From a marine group bacterium Sva0996 bin134 (GTDB taxonomy: Bacteria > Actinomycetota > Acidimicrobiia > Acidimicrobiales > Bin134), in assembly GCA_002239105.1 (NCBI GenBank), contig MPNQ01000001.1, positions 1 to 64,000 of the forward strand: a stretch of DNA of 64,000 nt, read 5' to 3'. Below, in pieces: positions 1 to 8,898 of this stretch (its first letter is position 1; every line of letters starts with the position of its first letter). Made by a program: the position numbers and the translations under genes. Under the pieces are notes generated by a model. It was not told the DNA's origin. It made no database searches and was given only the letters and a program-made list of their open reading frames with translations.

Positions 1-1142
1 GCCAGCCGGTCGTCGCTGGGCGGGTAGGTGAAGGTCACGTCGGCGAGCTCGATCCGCCCCTTGGGATTTTGCAGCTTGGGGGCGCCGGGCCGGTCGGCGA
101 TGGGATTGGGCGTGTCCAGCACCTCGAACACCCGCTCGAACGACACCAGCGCGGTCATCACATCCACTCGGGCGTTGGTCAGGCTGGTGAGCGGCATGTA
201 GATCCGCACCACCATCAGCCCCATGGCCGCCAGCGTCCCCACCGTGATCGTCTCAGAAATCACCAGATGGCCGCCCACCCAGTACAGAACCGCGGCCCCC
301 ACCGCCCCCACCAGGCTCAGCGCGATGAAGAACGCCCGTCCGTACATGGCACTGCGCACCCCGATGTCCCGCACTCGCCCGGCGGTATACCCGAACCCGT
401 CTCGCTCCTGGTTGTGGCGCCCGAACAGCTTCACCAGCATCGCCCCCGACACGTTCAGCTTCTCGGTCATCACCGTGTTCATCGAGGCATTGTGCTCCAT
501 GGACTCCCGGGTGAGGGCCTGGAGCCTCCGGCCCACCCGCTTGGTGGGCAAGATGAACACCGGCAGCAGGGCCAGAGCCATCAGCGTGAGCCGCCACTCC
601 AGCAAGAACATGGCCACCAGCGTGGTGGCCAGCACGATGGTGTTGGATACCACCGAGCCCAGCGTGCCGGTGAACGCCCGCTGGGCGCCGATCACGTCGT
701 TGTTCATTCGGCTGATGAGCGACCCCGTCTGCACCCGGGTGAAGAAAGCCATCGGCATGCGCTGCACGTGGTCGTACAGCCCCACCCGCAGGTCGTAGAT
801 CAGCCCCTCGCCGATGCGAGACGACCAATAGCGCTCGATGAAAGCGAGGGCCGCCTCCCCGAAGGCGGCCAAAACGATGATGGCGGCCAGCAGGTTCACC
901 TGGCCCCGGTCTTTGTTGGCGATGGCGTCGTCGATGATCTGGCGGAACAACAGCGGCGGCACCAGCGACAGCAGCGCTCCCAGCAGCAGCACCACTACGA
1001 ATCCGATGAGCATGTTCCGGTAGGGACGCGCAAAACCGGCCACCCGGCGGATCGTCTGCCCGGCTATCTGCTTGCCTTTGACCCCGGATGGGTCGTGGCC
1101 GATGGCGCCGTGAGCGCCGCCCATCGCATGCACTTCCTGCAC
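1..1142 (-). CDS. ABC exporter, fused permease-ATPase (C-terminal part beyond window)
   Basis: This is a type IV ABC exporter half-transporter, cut by the window edge within the start of its ATPase domain. Reading from base 1142 down, a short hydrophilic leader is followed by membrane segments and the usual exporter landmarks RMPMAFFTR and TGSLISRMNND (coupling-helix region), then the linker GRIELADVTFTYPPSD that begins the nucleotide-binding domain. Walker A, signature motif and Walker B lie outside the window. I chose the GTG at 1142 because AGGGG lies about 7 bases upstream; an in-frame ATG at 1124 is an alternative. It is divergent from the CopC-like gene. The substrate cannot be told from sequence; this class exports lipids, drugs or peptides. 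Confidence 0.88.
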   Translation of the reverse strand, partial: MQEVHAMGGAHGAIGHDPSGVKGKQIAGQTIRRVAGFARPYRNMLIGFVVVLLLGALLSLVPPLLFRQIIDDAIANKDRGQVNLLAAIIVLAAFGEAALAFIERYWSSRIGEGLIYDLRVGLYDHVQRMPMAFFTRVQTGSLISRMNNDVIGAQRAFTGTLGSVVSNTIVLATTLVAMFLLEWRLTLMALALLPVFILPTKRVGRRLQALTRESMEHNASMNTVMTEKLNVSGAMLVKLFGRHNQERDGFGYTAGRVRDIGVRSAMYGRAFFIALSLVGAVGAAVLYWVGGHLVISETITVGTLAAMGLMVVRIYMPLTSLTNARVDVMTALVSFERVFEVLDTPNPIADRPGAPKLQNPKGRIELADVTFTYPPSDDRL

Positions 1143-1204
1143 GATACGCCCCTGGTGTGACAGTCGGCTGTTTGGAGGGCCAAGTTGCGTCGTATGGTTG
1201 CAGC

Positions 1205-1777
1205 GTGAGGGTTCGAGCCCGAAAGATCGTGGCATTGGTGGTGGCAATCGCCATCGTTCTCGCTCTGCTGCTCTCGCTTCTTGCCGTGTTCAGCGACACC
1301 GCCGCAGCCCATGCCGAGATGCGTAGGTCGGCCCCGAATCCCGGTCAGGTGGTGGGCGGAATGGTCGACCGGGTGGAGATGGAGTTCCGTGAGCCCATAC
1401 GGCCCCACCAGTCCAATGGAGTGGCGCTGCAATATCCCGACGGCACCCTCACCCTCACTTCGATAACTATCGACCGCCACCTAGTGCGGGGCAGCTTCGA
1501 CCCGCTAACTGAGCCTGGCCGGTACAAGGTGATTTGGGAGTTGCTGGATCAAAGCGATGGGGATTGGGCCACCGAAGAGTTCGAATTCACCTACGACCCG
1601 GCTGCCGCCCCACCCGAGTGGCTCCCCGCCTCTGCCGCCGAGGGCTCTGGCGGCGGAGGCGGCATTAGCGGGGGCACAGTGGCGCTCGTGGTGATCATCC
1701 CCATAGCCGTGGTCCTAGCCGCCTGGGTCTTCTGGCCCGGCAAGCGTAAGAGCGCCCAGCGCAAGCGCCGCCGCTGA
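1205..1777 (+). CDS. CopC-domain copper-binding membrane protein
   Basis: The product is about 190 residues. An N-terminal hydrophobic signal segment (residues about 8-30) ends in AAAHAEMRRSAPNPG, so the mature protein would begin with the His that is a copper(II) ligand in CopC proteins. The CopC-like beta-sandwich follows (VEMEFREPIRP ... GRYKVIWELLDQSDG). A Gly/Ser-rich linker then leads to a C-terminal membrane helix and a basic tail ending in RRR, giving one extracytoplasmic domain anchored at the C-terminus. The start is a GTG at 1205. The CopD membrane domain is absent here and may be encoded elsewhere. A role in copper binding or trafficking is inferred from the family; metal-binding His/Met residues beyond His1 were not checked against a structure. 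Confidence 0.78.
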   Translation: MRVRARKIVALVVAIAIVLALLLSLLAVFSDTAAAHAEMRRSAPNPGQVVGGMVDRVEMEFREPIRPHQSNGVALQYPDGTLTLTSITIDRHLVRGSFDPLTEPGRYKVIWELLDQSDGDWATEEFEFTYDPAAAPPEWLPASAAEGSGGGGGISGGTVALVVIIPIAVVLAAWVFWPGKRKSAQRKRRR

Positions 1778-1778
1778 G

Positions 1779-2228
1779 TCAGCGGCGGGCGGCGAAGAAG
1801 TCTTTGAGTAAGGCGGAGGACTCGTCTCGTCCCATACCGGCGACCACTTCGAAGTTGTGGTTGAGCCGGGGGTCGGCGCCCAAGTTGTAGAGCGTGCCGC
1901 ACGCCCCGGCCTTGGGGTCTTCGGCGGCGAACACCACCCGGGCCACCCGAGCCATCACCGCGGCCCCGGCGCACATCGGGCACGGCTCCAGCGTGGTGAC
2001 CAGCACTGCTCCATCGAGGCGGGACGAGCCCCGCGCCGCCGCCGCATCCCGCAAGGCGAGAATCTCGGCGTGGGCGGTGGGATCATTGGTGCTCAACCGC
2101 TCGTTGTGGCGGGCCGCCAACACCTCCCCGTCGATAGCCACCACCGCGCCGATGGGTACCTCGCCCTGTTCGCCCGCCCGACGAGCCTCGGCCAAGGCCA
2201 GTTCCATGAGCTGGCGATCATCGTTCAC
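1779..2228 (-). CDS. tadA: tRNA-specific adenosine deaminase TadA
   Basis: The 149-residue protein belongs to the cytidine/deoxycytidylate deaminase fold. It has the zinc and proton-shuttle motif HAEILALRDAA and the second zinc motif PCPMCAGA, with the normal spacing for TadA. TadA converts A34 to inosine in the anticodon of tRNA-Arg(ACG); that tRNA is encoded in this window at 7542-7619. The gene converges with the copC-like gene with only one base between the two stops, and its start is divergent from tRNA-Ser. Length and motifs are typical and nothing looks broken. Confidence 0.95.
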   Translation of the reverse strand: MNDDRQLMELALAEARRAGEQGEVPIGAVVAIDGEVLAARHNERLSTNDPTAHAEILALRDAAAARGSSRLDGAVLVTTLEPCPMCAGAAVMARVARVVFAAEDPKAGACGTLYNLGADPRLNHNFEVVAGMGRDESSALLKDFFAARR

Positions 2229-2282
2229 GAGGTCAGGTTATGGGCTGGGAGTACGCCGACGCGGCCTACTACCCTGAACAGC

Positions 2283-2372
2283 GGAAGGTTGCCAGAGCGG
2301 ACGAATGGGGCGGCCTCGAAAGCCGTTGTGGCCTCCGGGTCACCATGGGTTCGAATCCCATACCTTCCGCCA
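2283..2372 (+). tRNA. tRNA-Ser (anticodon CGA)
   Basis: A complete 90-base tRNA with a long variable arm, as expected for serine. The acceptor strands GGAAGGT and ACCTTCC pair perfectly and are followed by G and an encoded CCA. The anticodon loop is CTCGAAA on a GCGGC/GCCGT stem, giving anticodon CGA for UCG codons. The T loop reads GGTTCGAATCC. It lies in the gap between tadA and the monooxygenase gene. Confidence 0.95.
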
Positions 2373-2482
2373 AAGACGCCATGCCCCCAGCGTCGAGCAC
2401 TCTTTGGGCTGTCACCACGACTGCCGCATGACGAAACCCTGCCTCTCGGCCAAACGGAAGGCCGAGATCCAACTCGACGACG

Positions 2483-4201
2483 TCACCCGAGGTCAGCATC
2501 GAGCCAACCCACCTCCTCGTTCGTGAGTTGACCCCTCAGTTCAGCACCGATCTCGTCTTGTCGCATCTTCCGAGCCGCGATTGGTCGTTGAGCCAGATGT
2601 TTGCCCAGGACGAAGCCCTCATACCCGTTGGCGGCGATCTGGTCGCAGATGGCGGCGTAGGTGTTAGTGCCTCCGAGGTAGAAGGTGACGCCTTTTGGCT
2701 TGCCGTCGATGTTGGCTCCGGTCCACCAGGAATCGGTCTTGCCGACGATGCTCTGGGCGGCGATCTCGTGGACCTGCCGGGTCCATTCGGCCTCGGCCTT
2801 GGGATCGGAGTCGATGCGGTCTAGATCGTGGTCGAGCATGTGGGCCAGGCAGTCGGCGATCCAGTCGACGTGCTGTTCGATGGAGAAGATCACGTTGCTG
2901 TACACCGCGGGGCTGCCGGGGCCGGTGATCATGAACAGGTTGGGGAATTCCGACGCCACCAGGCCGAGGTAGGCGCCGGCCCCGTTGGCCCACTTCTCGC
3001 GGAGGGGCAGGCCGCCGATTCCCTGGATGTCCATGGCCAGCAGGGCCCCGGTCATGCCGTCGAATCCGGTGGCGTACACGATCAGGTCGAGGTCGTAGGA
3101 GGAGCCGTCGGCGGTCCGCAGGCCCTGAGGCGTGATTTTCTCGATGGGGCTCGCAGCCACATCCACCAGCGTCACGTTGGGCCGGTTGTAGGTCTCGAAG
3201 TAGCCGATCTCGACGATCAGCCGCCGGGCGCCCAGGGGATGGTCGATCTCCAGGAGCGACTCGGCTGCGTCGGGGTTTTCGACCTTGTCTTTGATCTTGT
3301 CCCGCACGAACTGCGCCGTCAGTTGGTTTGACTCGGTGTTGGTCATCACATCGTCGAAGGTGCGGGCGAATCCCGGCCCGCCGAGCGCCCACGAGTTCTC
3401 CAGGAGCCGGGTACGGGTCGCCTCATCCACTTCGAGGGCCGACGACACCTTGGGGCGTAGTCGCCCCATCCCGGTCGGGCTCTCGCGCTTGAGAGCCCAC
3501 CGCTCGCGGTAGTTGTGCTTGAGCTCCTCTAGCTGCTCTTCGTCGAGCGGACGATTGCGGGCCGGGATGGCGAACTGAGGCGTCCTCTGGAAGACGAACA
3601 GGTGGTCGGCCTGTTTCGCCAGCTGGGGTATGGCCTGCACGCCAGTCGATCCGGTGCCGATCACGCCGACCCTCATGCCGGTAACGTCAATGCCGTCCTT
3701 CGGCCAGCGAGCGGTGTGGATCTGCTGGCCCTCGAACGTGTTGGCCCCTTCAAAACGCGGCGTGTTCACCTCCGAAAGGCAGCCCGCGGCCGATATGAGA
3801 AACCGAGCCGAGACGGTTGCGCCCTTTGAGGTGGTTACCAGCCAGTGGTTATCGCCCTCATCGAATCGGGCCTGCTCCACTCGCGTGTCGAATTCGATGT
3901 CGCGGCGCAGGTCGAAGCGGTCGGCGACGTGGTTGAAGTAGCGCTCGAGCTCCGGCTGGGTGGGGAACCGCTCGGTCCATTCCCACTCCTGCTCGAGCTC
4001 CTCAGAGAAGGTGTAGCAGTAGTCCCAGCTCTCCACGTCGCACCGGGCGCCGGGATAGCGGTTCCAGTACCAGGTTCCCCCGACGCCGTCCCCCTTCTCA
4101 AAGACCTTGGCCGACAGGCCGAGTCCGCGTAACCGGTGGAGGGCGTACAACCCCGCCGCGCCGGCACCGATGATGACAACGTCGAAGTCTGGTTCGGTCA
4201 T
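2483..4201 (-). CDS. Flavin-containing Baeyer-Villiger-type monooxygenase
   Basis: The product is about 572 residues. An N-terminal Rossmann motif VVIIGAGAAGLYAL binds FAD, GVIGTGSTGVQ is the second (NADPH) dinucleotide motif, and between them lies FEGQQIHTARWP, which matches the Baeyer-Villiger fingerprint FxGxxxHxxxWP exactly. IVYATGFD is the conserved ATGFD element. The family inserts oxygen next to a ketone using NADPH and O2, for example in cyclohexanone, phenylacetone or steroid ketone breakdown. I chose the ATG at 4201 because the Rossmann fold begins at once; an upstream ATG at 4276 would overlap the divergent sterol reductase gene and adds non-homologous residues. The neighbour supports a sterol or terpenoid substrate, but this is inference. 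Confidence 0.93.
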   Translation of the reverse strand: MTEPDFDVVIIGAGAAGLYALHRLRGLGLSAKVFEKGDGVGGTWYWNRYPGARCDVESWDYCYTFSEELEQEWEWTERFPTQPELERYFNHVADRFDLRRDIEFDTRVEQARFDEGDNHWLVTTSKGATVSARFLISAAGCLSEVNTPRFEGANTFEGQQIHTARWPKDGIDVTGMRVGVIGTGSTGVQAIPQLAKQADHLFVFQRTPQFAIPARNRPLDEEQLEELKHNYRERWALKRESPTGMGRLRPKVSSALEVDEATRTRLLENSWALGGPGFARTFDDVMTNTESNQLTAQFVRDKIKDKVENPDAAESLLEIDHPLGARRLIVEIGYFETYNRPNVTLVDVAASPIEKITPQGLRTADGSSYDLDLIVYATGFDGMTGALLAMDIQGIGGLPLREKWANGAGAYLGLVASEFPNLFMITGPGSPAVYSNVIFSIEQHVDWIADCLAHMLDHDLDRIDSDPKAEAEWTRQVHEIAAQSIVGKTDSWWTGANIDGKPKGVTFYLGGTNTYAAICDQIAANGYEGFVLGKHLAQRPIAARKMRQDEIGAELRGQLTNEEVGWLDADLG

Positions 4202-4263
4202 TTGATCTTGGGGCGGTTGAGCATTGTGAATGGTCACTTTACCGACGAAGTAGTATCCGACCC

Positions 4264-5400
4264 ATGGGCGACGCACTTGGCATTGAACATTTCTTCGAGC
4301 TCTCGGGATCGGACAAGGTCTGGGGGTTCTTCTCCCCTCTGATCATCTTCGCCGCATTCTTCTTGGCCCAGCTCATATTGCCGGGCAGGAAGGTTCCCGG
4401 CTATGTCGTCAATCCCCAGACCGGCAAACCCCGCAACTACAAGCTCAACGGCCTGTTGGTGTTCGTCATTGCCCAGATCGTGTGGGCCACCGAGGTAACC
4501 GGGATTGAGCGGGATTGGTTTTATCGCGTCACGCTGTGGGCGGTGCTCGGGGGGACGGTGTTCACCGTGATCTTCTCCCTCATAGCGGTGTACAGCCAGC
4601 CCAAGGGCGAGATCCAGAACCCGTTACTGGCCCTGTGGGAGGGGCGGGCCAAAGAGATCCAGTTCTTCGGCGAGCGCATCGATATCAAGATGTGGTTCTA
4701 CGTGGTGGGCGGCACGATGCTGTCGATCAACGCCCTGTCGGGAGCGGCTTGGCACAGCGAGAACATCGACGGTACCAACCCCGGCGTCTACATGTACGCG
4801 GCGTTCATGACGTTCTACGTGTTCGACTACTTCATCTTCGAGCGGGTCCAGCTCTATACCTACGACCTGATCCACGAGCACCTCGGCTTCAAGCTGTGGT
4901 GGGGCGGCCTGGTGGTCTACGGCTGGATTTTCATCATCCCGCTGTGGGGCATGGCCGCCTACCCCAACCCCGATATGTCGTATGGGTGGAGGAATTTCTG
5001 GCTCGTCGTAGCGGCGGTGCTGTTCGTTACCGGATGGAGCATCTCGCGGGGCGCCAACCTTCAGAAATATATGTTCAAGCGATTCCCGGATCGCCACTTC
5101 CTCGGGCTCATCGAGCCCACGTACATCCAGGCTGGTGACCGCAAGATCCTGACCAGCGGCTACTGGGGCGCCGCCCGCCACTTCAACTACCTGGGCGAGG
5201 GGTTCTTGTGCGTTGGGATCGCCGTGGCGTTCGGGCACTTCGGCGTTCTGTGGGCCTGGACCTACGCCATCTTCATCGTCTCCTTCTTCACCCTCCGCCA
5301 GCGCTGGGACGATAGGGAATGCGCCGAGAAGTACGGCCCCGAGAAGTGGGCCGAGTACCAGGAGAAGGTTCCCTACCGCATCTTCCCCGGCGTTTACTAA
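4264..5400 (+). CDS. ERG4/ERG24-family sterol reductase-like membrane protein
   Basis: The 378-residue polytopic membrane protein has the C-terminal hallmarks of the ERG4/ERG24 (delta-14, delta-7 and C-24(28) sterol reductase) family: LTSGYWGAARHFNYLGE, then RWDDRECAEKYG followed by W, Y and a terminal VPYRIFPGVY. Eukaryotic members have a near-identical ending (RD..C..KYG..W..Y...V.YRI.PG.Y). These enzymes reduce sterol double bonds with NADPH in a membrane. The start at 4264 is shared with the short divergent promoter region of the monooxygenase. Bacterial members are uncommon, and de novo sterol synthesis genes (oxidosqualene cyclase, squalene epoxidase) are not in this window, so the substrate may be a scavenged sterol or another isoprenoid. 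Family assignment is firm, substrate is not. Confidence 0.85.
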   Translation: MGDALGIEHFFELSGSDKVWGFFSPLIIFAAFFLAQLILPGRKVPGYVVNPQTGKPRNYKLNGLLVFVIAQIVWATEVTGIERDWFYRVTLWAVLGGTVFTVIFSLIAVYSQPKGEIQNPLLALWEGRAKEIQFFGERIDIKMWFYVVGGTMLSINALSGAAWHSENIDGTNPGVYMYAAFMTFYVFDYFIFERVQLYTYDLIHEHLGFKLWWGGLVVYGWIFIIPLWGMAAYPNPDMSYGWRNFWLVVAAVLFVTGWSISRGANLQKYMFKRFPDRHFLGLIEPTYIQAGDRKILTSGYWGAARHFNYLGEGFLCVGIAVAFGHFGVLWAWTYAIFIVSFFTLRQRWDDRECAEKYGPEKWAEYQEKVPYRIFPGVY

Positions 5401-5404
5401 GAGC

Positions 5405-6502
5405 GTGGATCCTTCGGTAGAAGCCTGGCGGGCGTACTGCCAGGCGATGGCCGATGCCGGGGAGATCGTGCTGGCTGCGGGGACTCCCGACCACGCCGAT
5501 GTGCGGGCCGAGGGCATTCGAGCCCTGAGCCGCTATGTGACGTTCGGGCTGGAGCAGTGCTTGGAGCGGGCCGACCCCGCTCGGCCCGAGTTCGTGGATG
5601 TGCAGACCACCATCCGAAAGTACATGGGGGACAACCCCGACCAGACCTATTTCTCTGCCTCGGTCAGCGGCGACCGGTCGTACCGGATCAACGCCAGCAT
5701 GGCCGATGCGGTGGCGGTGGAGATCGGGGTGTACGCCGGCAGCTTCGGCAGCAGCGGAGGTCGTCGGCTGGTGGACGCAGTGGAGGACTCCACGCTGCAA
5801 GTCGATCCCGAAGGTGGCTATGAGCTGCTGCTCACCCCCGACCCCGAATCCGGCAACCCCAACCAACTGCGCTTGGACCCCGACGCCAGCTCAGTTCTAA
5901 TCCGCACCTATTTCACCGACCTGAACGTGCGCCTAGCCCACCCCCGCCCCACCATCGAGGCCATCCCCTCGGGCGGGCCCTCGCCCATGCTCACTCCCGA
6001 GCAGCTGCGCCGAGGTCTGGAGTTTGCTGCGCTTCATGCCACGGGTTCGTTCGGCTGGTGGGTGAATCAGAGGAAAAAGGTACCGAGTGAGTTTCCCCTC
6101 AACGCCTTCCTACCGCTGCCGGACGAGGGCGACCTGCTCACTCCCGAGAACGTGCGCTACCTCTCCGGCGATTGGCAGCTCGCCCCAAACGAGGCACTGG
6201 TGGTGGACTTCGATCCCTCAGGTGGAGCCGACTACTGGGCGTGGGTGCTGCTCAGCCACTGGGGCGAGACGGTGGATTGGCGAAACCGCACCGCAGTGAT
6301 CAACGGGGACACCGCCGTGCGCCGTGGCGACGGATCGGTCCGCCTTGTGGTGGCCCACCAAGACCCCGGCATGCCCAACTGGCTCGACACCGCCGGCCAC
6401 CCCCAAGGATCGCTCAGCCTCCGCTGGTTCCGCTCCCACGCCCCCCTCCCCACCGCCGAGACCCAGTTGGTTCCCTTCGACCAGCTGTCCTCCATCAATT
6501 AG
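5405..6502 (+). CDS. DUF1214-domain protein
   Basis: The 365-residue soluble protein begins with GTG only 4 bases after the sterol reductase stop, suggesting one transcription unit. The second half carries features I associate with DUF1214 proteins: SGDWQLAPNEALVVDFDP, YWAWVLLSHWGETVDW, then the ending W..TAGHPQGSLSLRWFRS. The N-terminal half is helical with GDRSYRINASM. No catalytic motif is recognisable. DUF1214/DUF1254 proteins are often found near lipid or steroid metabolism genes in actinobacteria, but their biochemical role is not established. The start lacks a strong ribosome-binding site, consistent with translational coupling. Confidence 0.72.
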   Translation: MDPSVEAWRAYCQAMADAGEIVLAAGTPDHADVRAEGIRALSRYVTFGLEQCLERADPARPEFVDVQTTIRKYMGDNPDQTYFSASVSGDRSYRINASMADAVAVEIGVYAGSFGSSGGRRLVDAVEDSTLQVDPEGGYELLLTPDPESGNPNQLRLDPDASSVLIRTYFTDLNVRLAHPRPTIEAIPSGGPSPMLTPEQLRRGLEFAALHATGSFGWWVNQRKKVPSEFPLNAFLPLPDEGDLLTPENVRYLSGDWQLAPNEALVVDFDPSGGADYWAWVLLSHWGETVDWRNRTAVINGDTAVRRGDGSVRLVVAHQDPGMPNWLDTAGHPQGSLSLRWFRSHAPLPTAETQLVPFDQLSSIN

Positions 6503-6597
6503 CTGATCGGTGCGGGCTTTGGCCCAATTGATCCGGGACCCCGGGGCGAGGTGGCGGGAGTAGGGTGGGAGCGTTGTCAATCGGGAAGGGGAGAGCC

Positions 6598-7485
6598 ATG
6601 AATGATGACGTCTCCACCACTGAATCCAACCAACCCATGTCGGAAGATTCCGCCGCGGAGGAGCCTGAAGAGCCCATGGTTGACGGCCCCCCCGAAGCTG
6701 CCGATGAGGGTGGCGAAGAAGGGGGCGGCGCAGGGATGCTGGGAGAAATCGAGATCCCTTCGACAGGCCGACTGCTGGTCGGAGTTGGTGGGGCGGTTAT
6801 GGCGGTTTCCACGCTGCTCAGCTGGCTGAAGGTGGGTCATGACAGCTTCCCCAACGTCACCGGTGTGGGCGTTACGACGTTTGGCGTCGGGCTAGCCGTT
6901 TTCTTGGTGGGCTTGTCGCTCCTTCTGCGGCGCAAGTCGGTCGGGGCGACCCTGGGCATGGCGCTGGGTGCTTTCGCCATCACCTTGATCTTCATCGTCT
7001 TGATTGGGACCGACAGGAACATTCTCGGTTTCGGCGTCTGGCTTGGCTTGGCGGGTACGGCTCTGGCCGTATTGGGAGCGCTGCAAACAGCCTTCGAGTC
7101 GAAAGATCAGCCGACGCTGGAACTCCTTCCCATGCAGGCAGCACTGGGCGCAGCCCTAGCGGTTGTCGCCTCGTTCTGGCTTGATTGGGTTGATGGATCC
7201 ATCAACGGATTGGACTCGGACGTGCTCTTCGGCCTTCCTATCCTCATACTTGGGGGACTTGCCCTGGTTTTCACCGCCGAGCTCCTCTCCATTCCCCTCA
7301 TGATCTTGGGAGGCAGGAGGCAGGCCCTGTTGACAATCTCCCTGGCGGCAGGGGTGGCTATCACGGTGATCGCCGGCTCCAACGTCTTGGCGGGTGTGCT
7401 ACTTGGGAACGACTCGTTCGGCTCAGGCCCGATTGTGGCTTTGGTCGGAGGGGTGCTGCTAACCCGTTCAATAAAAGAGGCGTGA
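6598..7485 (+). CDS. Multi-pass membrane protein with acidic N-terminus, unknown function
   Basis: The product is 295 residues. The first about 60 residues are acidic and low in complexity (rich in Glu, Asp and Pro, with a GGEEGGGAG stretch). About seven to eight hydrophobic segments follow, starting near GRLLVGVGGAVMAVSTLLSWL. I recognise no catalytic motif. The ATG at 6598 was chosen because GGGAAGGGGAG lies just upstream. The gene stands alone between the DUF1214 gene and tRNA-Arg. Similar actinobacterial proteins are annotated only as hypothetical membrane proteins. Confidence 0.7.
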   Translation: MNDDVSTTESNQPMSEDSAAEEPEEPMVDGPPEAADEGGEEGGGAGMLGEIEIPSTGRLLVGVGGAVMAVSTLLSWLKVGHDSFPNVTGVGVTTFGVGLAVFLVGLSLLLRRKSVGATLGMALGAFAITLIFIVLIGTDRNILGFGVWLGLAGTALAVLGALQTAFESKDQPTLELLPMQAALGAALAVVASFWLDWVDGSINGLDSDVLFGLPILILGGLALVFTAELLSIPLMILGGRRQALLTISLAAGVAITVIAGSNVLAGVLLGNDSFGSGPIVALVGGVLLTRSIKEA

Positions 7486-7541
7486 TCGCGCCAAACCACT
7501 AGCGACCACGCACCAGGAGCCGGGTACACTGGCTGCTGCCC

Positions 7542-7619
7542 GCGCTTGTAGCTCAGTTGGATTAGAGCGTCTGACTACGGATCAGAAGGCCGGGGGTTCG
7601 AGTCCCTCCAAGCGCGCCA
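7542..7619 (+). tRNA. tRNA-Arg (anticodon ACG)
   Basis: A complete 78-base tRNA: acceptor GCGCTTG pairs with CAAGCGC, the D arm contains GCTCAGTTGGATTAGAGC, the anticodon stem-loop is TCTGA-CTACGGA-TCAGA with anticodon ACG, and the T arm is GGGGG-TTCGAGT-CCCTC. CCA is encoded. A34 of this tRNA is the known substrate of TadA, which is encoded at 1779-2228. Confidence 0.96.
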
Positions 7620-7676
7620 CGCCGATCAGCTTGGTTAGCGATTCCTCCAGCGGCAACCTGCTGGCTGAGCGCGGGC

Positions 7677-8885
7677 TCAGCCGATTACCAGTTCGAGGCG
7701 GTCCCAGCCCCGCACGGTGGAGGTGTGCGACCGCTCGGAGTTCTCGAAATCAACCGACCACTCCGGGAAGCGCTTCAGGAACTCTTCGATCGCAACCCTG
7801 CCCTCTAGGCGGGCGAGCGCGGCCCCCAGGCAGAAGTGCAGTCCGAAGCCGAACGACAGGTGCTGATCGATTTGGCGGTGGATGTCGAACCGGTCGGCGG
7901 TGTCGCCCCACTTGCGCTCGTCGCGATTGGCCGAAGCGTTCACAAAGACGATGGCGCTGCCCTCAGGAACGGTTTGGCCGTGGAGCTCCACATCCTCGGC
8001 TACATAGCGCGACTGCACCGGTGACGGGGCCTCGAAACGCAGTATCTCCTCGACGGCGTTGGGAATAAGCGCCGGGTCTTCCACCAGCTCGCGGCGCTGA
8101 TCGGGGTACTCGGGCAGGGTCTTGGCCATCCACCCGATCAGCTTGGTGGTGGTTTCGTTCCCCGCGCCGGCCAGCAGGCTCACATAGCCCAGAATCTCCT
8201 CTCGGGTCAGGCAGCGGGTGACGCCGGTGTGGTCCTCGAACTCGGCGTGCACCAGTTGGGTCATTACGTCGTCGGCCGGGTTTTCCGCCCGCCAGTCGAG
8301 ATACGCGCCGAAGTTCCCCTCGGCGGCATCGTTGTTGAACTCGTGCATGGCATCGGGCATCTCACCGGACTCGATCCGCAGCCCGTCGTCGAGCCGCTCG
8401 CGCAAGACCACTTGGTCATCCTCGGGAATACCGAGCAGCATCCCTATGACCCGCATCGGCATCTGGGCGCCTAGCTCGGCGATCACGTCGAAGCGGTCTG
8501 TGTCCCGCAGCCCGTCGAGGGCGTCGGCGCAGTAGCGGCGGACCTGCGGCTCGATGGAGTTCATCCGCAGCGGTGTGAATACCCGAGACAGCAGACCCCG
8601 ATACACCGTGTGGCTAGGAGGATCGTCGAAGATCAGCAGCCCGGGAGGCATTCGAGCCCCAGATTTGATGATCTCCAAGACAGAGCCACGACTTGAGATG
8701 AACCGGCGGTGGTCTTTCATTCCCGATTCGACGTCGTCCCACCGGGTGGCGGCGTAGAAGTCGTGCTTGTCGTTGTAGTACAGCGGATACTCGTCCCGAA
8801 GGCGCCTCCACACCGGATAGGGATCGGCGTCGATCTCGAAGTCGTAGGGGTCGTAATAGGGCGCAGTGTCGGTTGCTGCTGGCAT
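7677..8885 (-). CDS. Cytochrome P450 (downstream copy of the operon)
   Basis: A 402-residue soluble bacterial P450. Landmarks in order are the I-helix AGAGNETTT, the K-helix ExxR (EEILRFE), the PERF-like region and the heme-binding loop FGFGLHFCLGAALAR with the axial Cys. These enzymes insert one oxygen atom into an unactivated C-H bond using electrons from a ferredoxin. It is the last gene of a six-gene minus-strand run and starts 13 bases after the ferredoxin gene, so the ferredoxin is its probable redox partner. Substrate is unknown; the transporter genes upstream suggest an imported hydrophobic compound. Confidence 0.95.
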   Translation of the reverse strand: MPAATDTAPYYDPYDFEIDADPYPVWRRLRDEYPLYYNDKHDFYAATRWDDVESGMKDHRRFISSRGSVLEIIKSGARMPPGLLIFDDPPSHTVYRGLLSRVFTPLRMNSIEPQVRRYCADALDGLRDTDRFDVIAELGAQMPMRVIGMLLGIPEDDQVVLRERLDDGLRIESGEMPDAMHEFNNDAAEGNFGAYLDWRAENPADDVMTQLVHAEFEDHTGVTRCLTREEILGYVSLLAGAGNETTTKLIGWMAKTLPEYPDQRRELVEDPALIPNAVEEILRFEAPSPVQSRYVAEDVELHGQTVPEGSAIVFVNASANRDERKWGDTADRFDIHRQIDQHLSFGFGLHFCLGAALARLEGRVAIEEFLKRFPEWSVDFENSERSHTSTVRGWDRLELVIG

Positions 8886-8898
8886 GGCTGTTCTCCTG

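Noticed and set aside
1195..1240. GGTTCGAGCC-like T-loop sequence suggesting a tRNA
   Set aside because: No acceptor pairing or anticodon stem surrounds it. It is the start of the CopC-like gene.
69..1299. Long open frames on both strands over the first 1.3 kb
   Set aside because: They are His/Arg/Pro-rich shadow frames; the minus-strand frame ending at the start at 1142 gives a clear ABC exporter.
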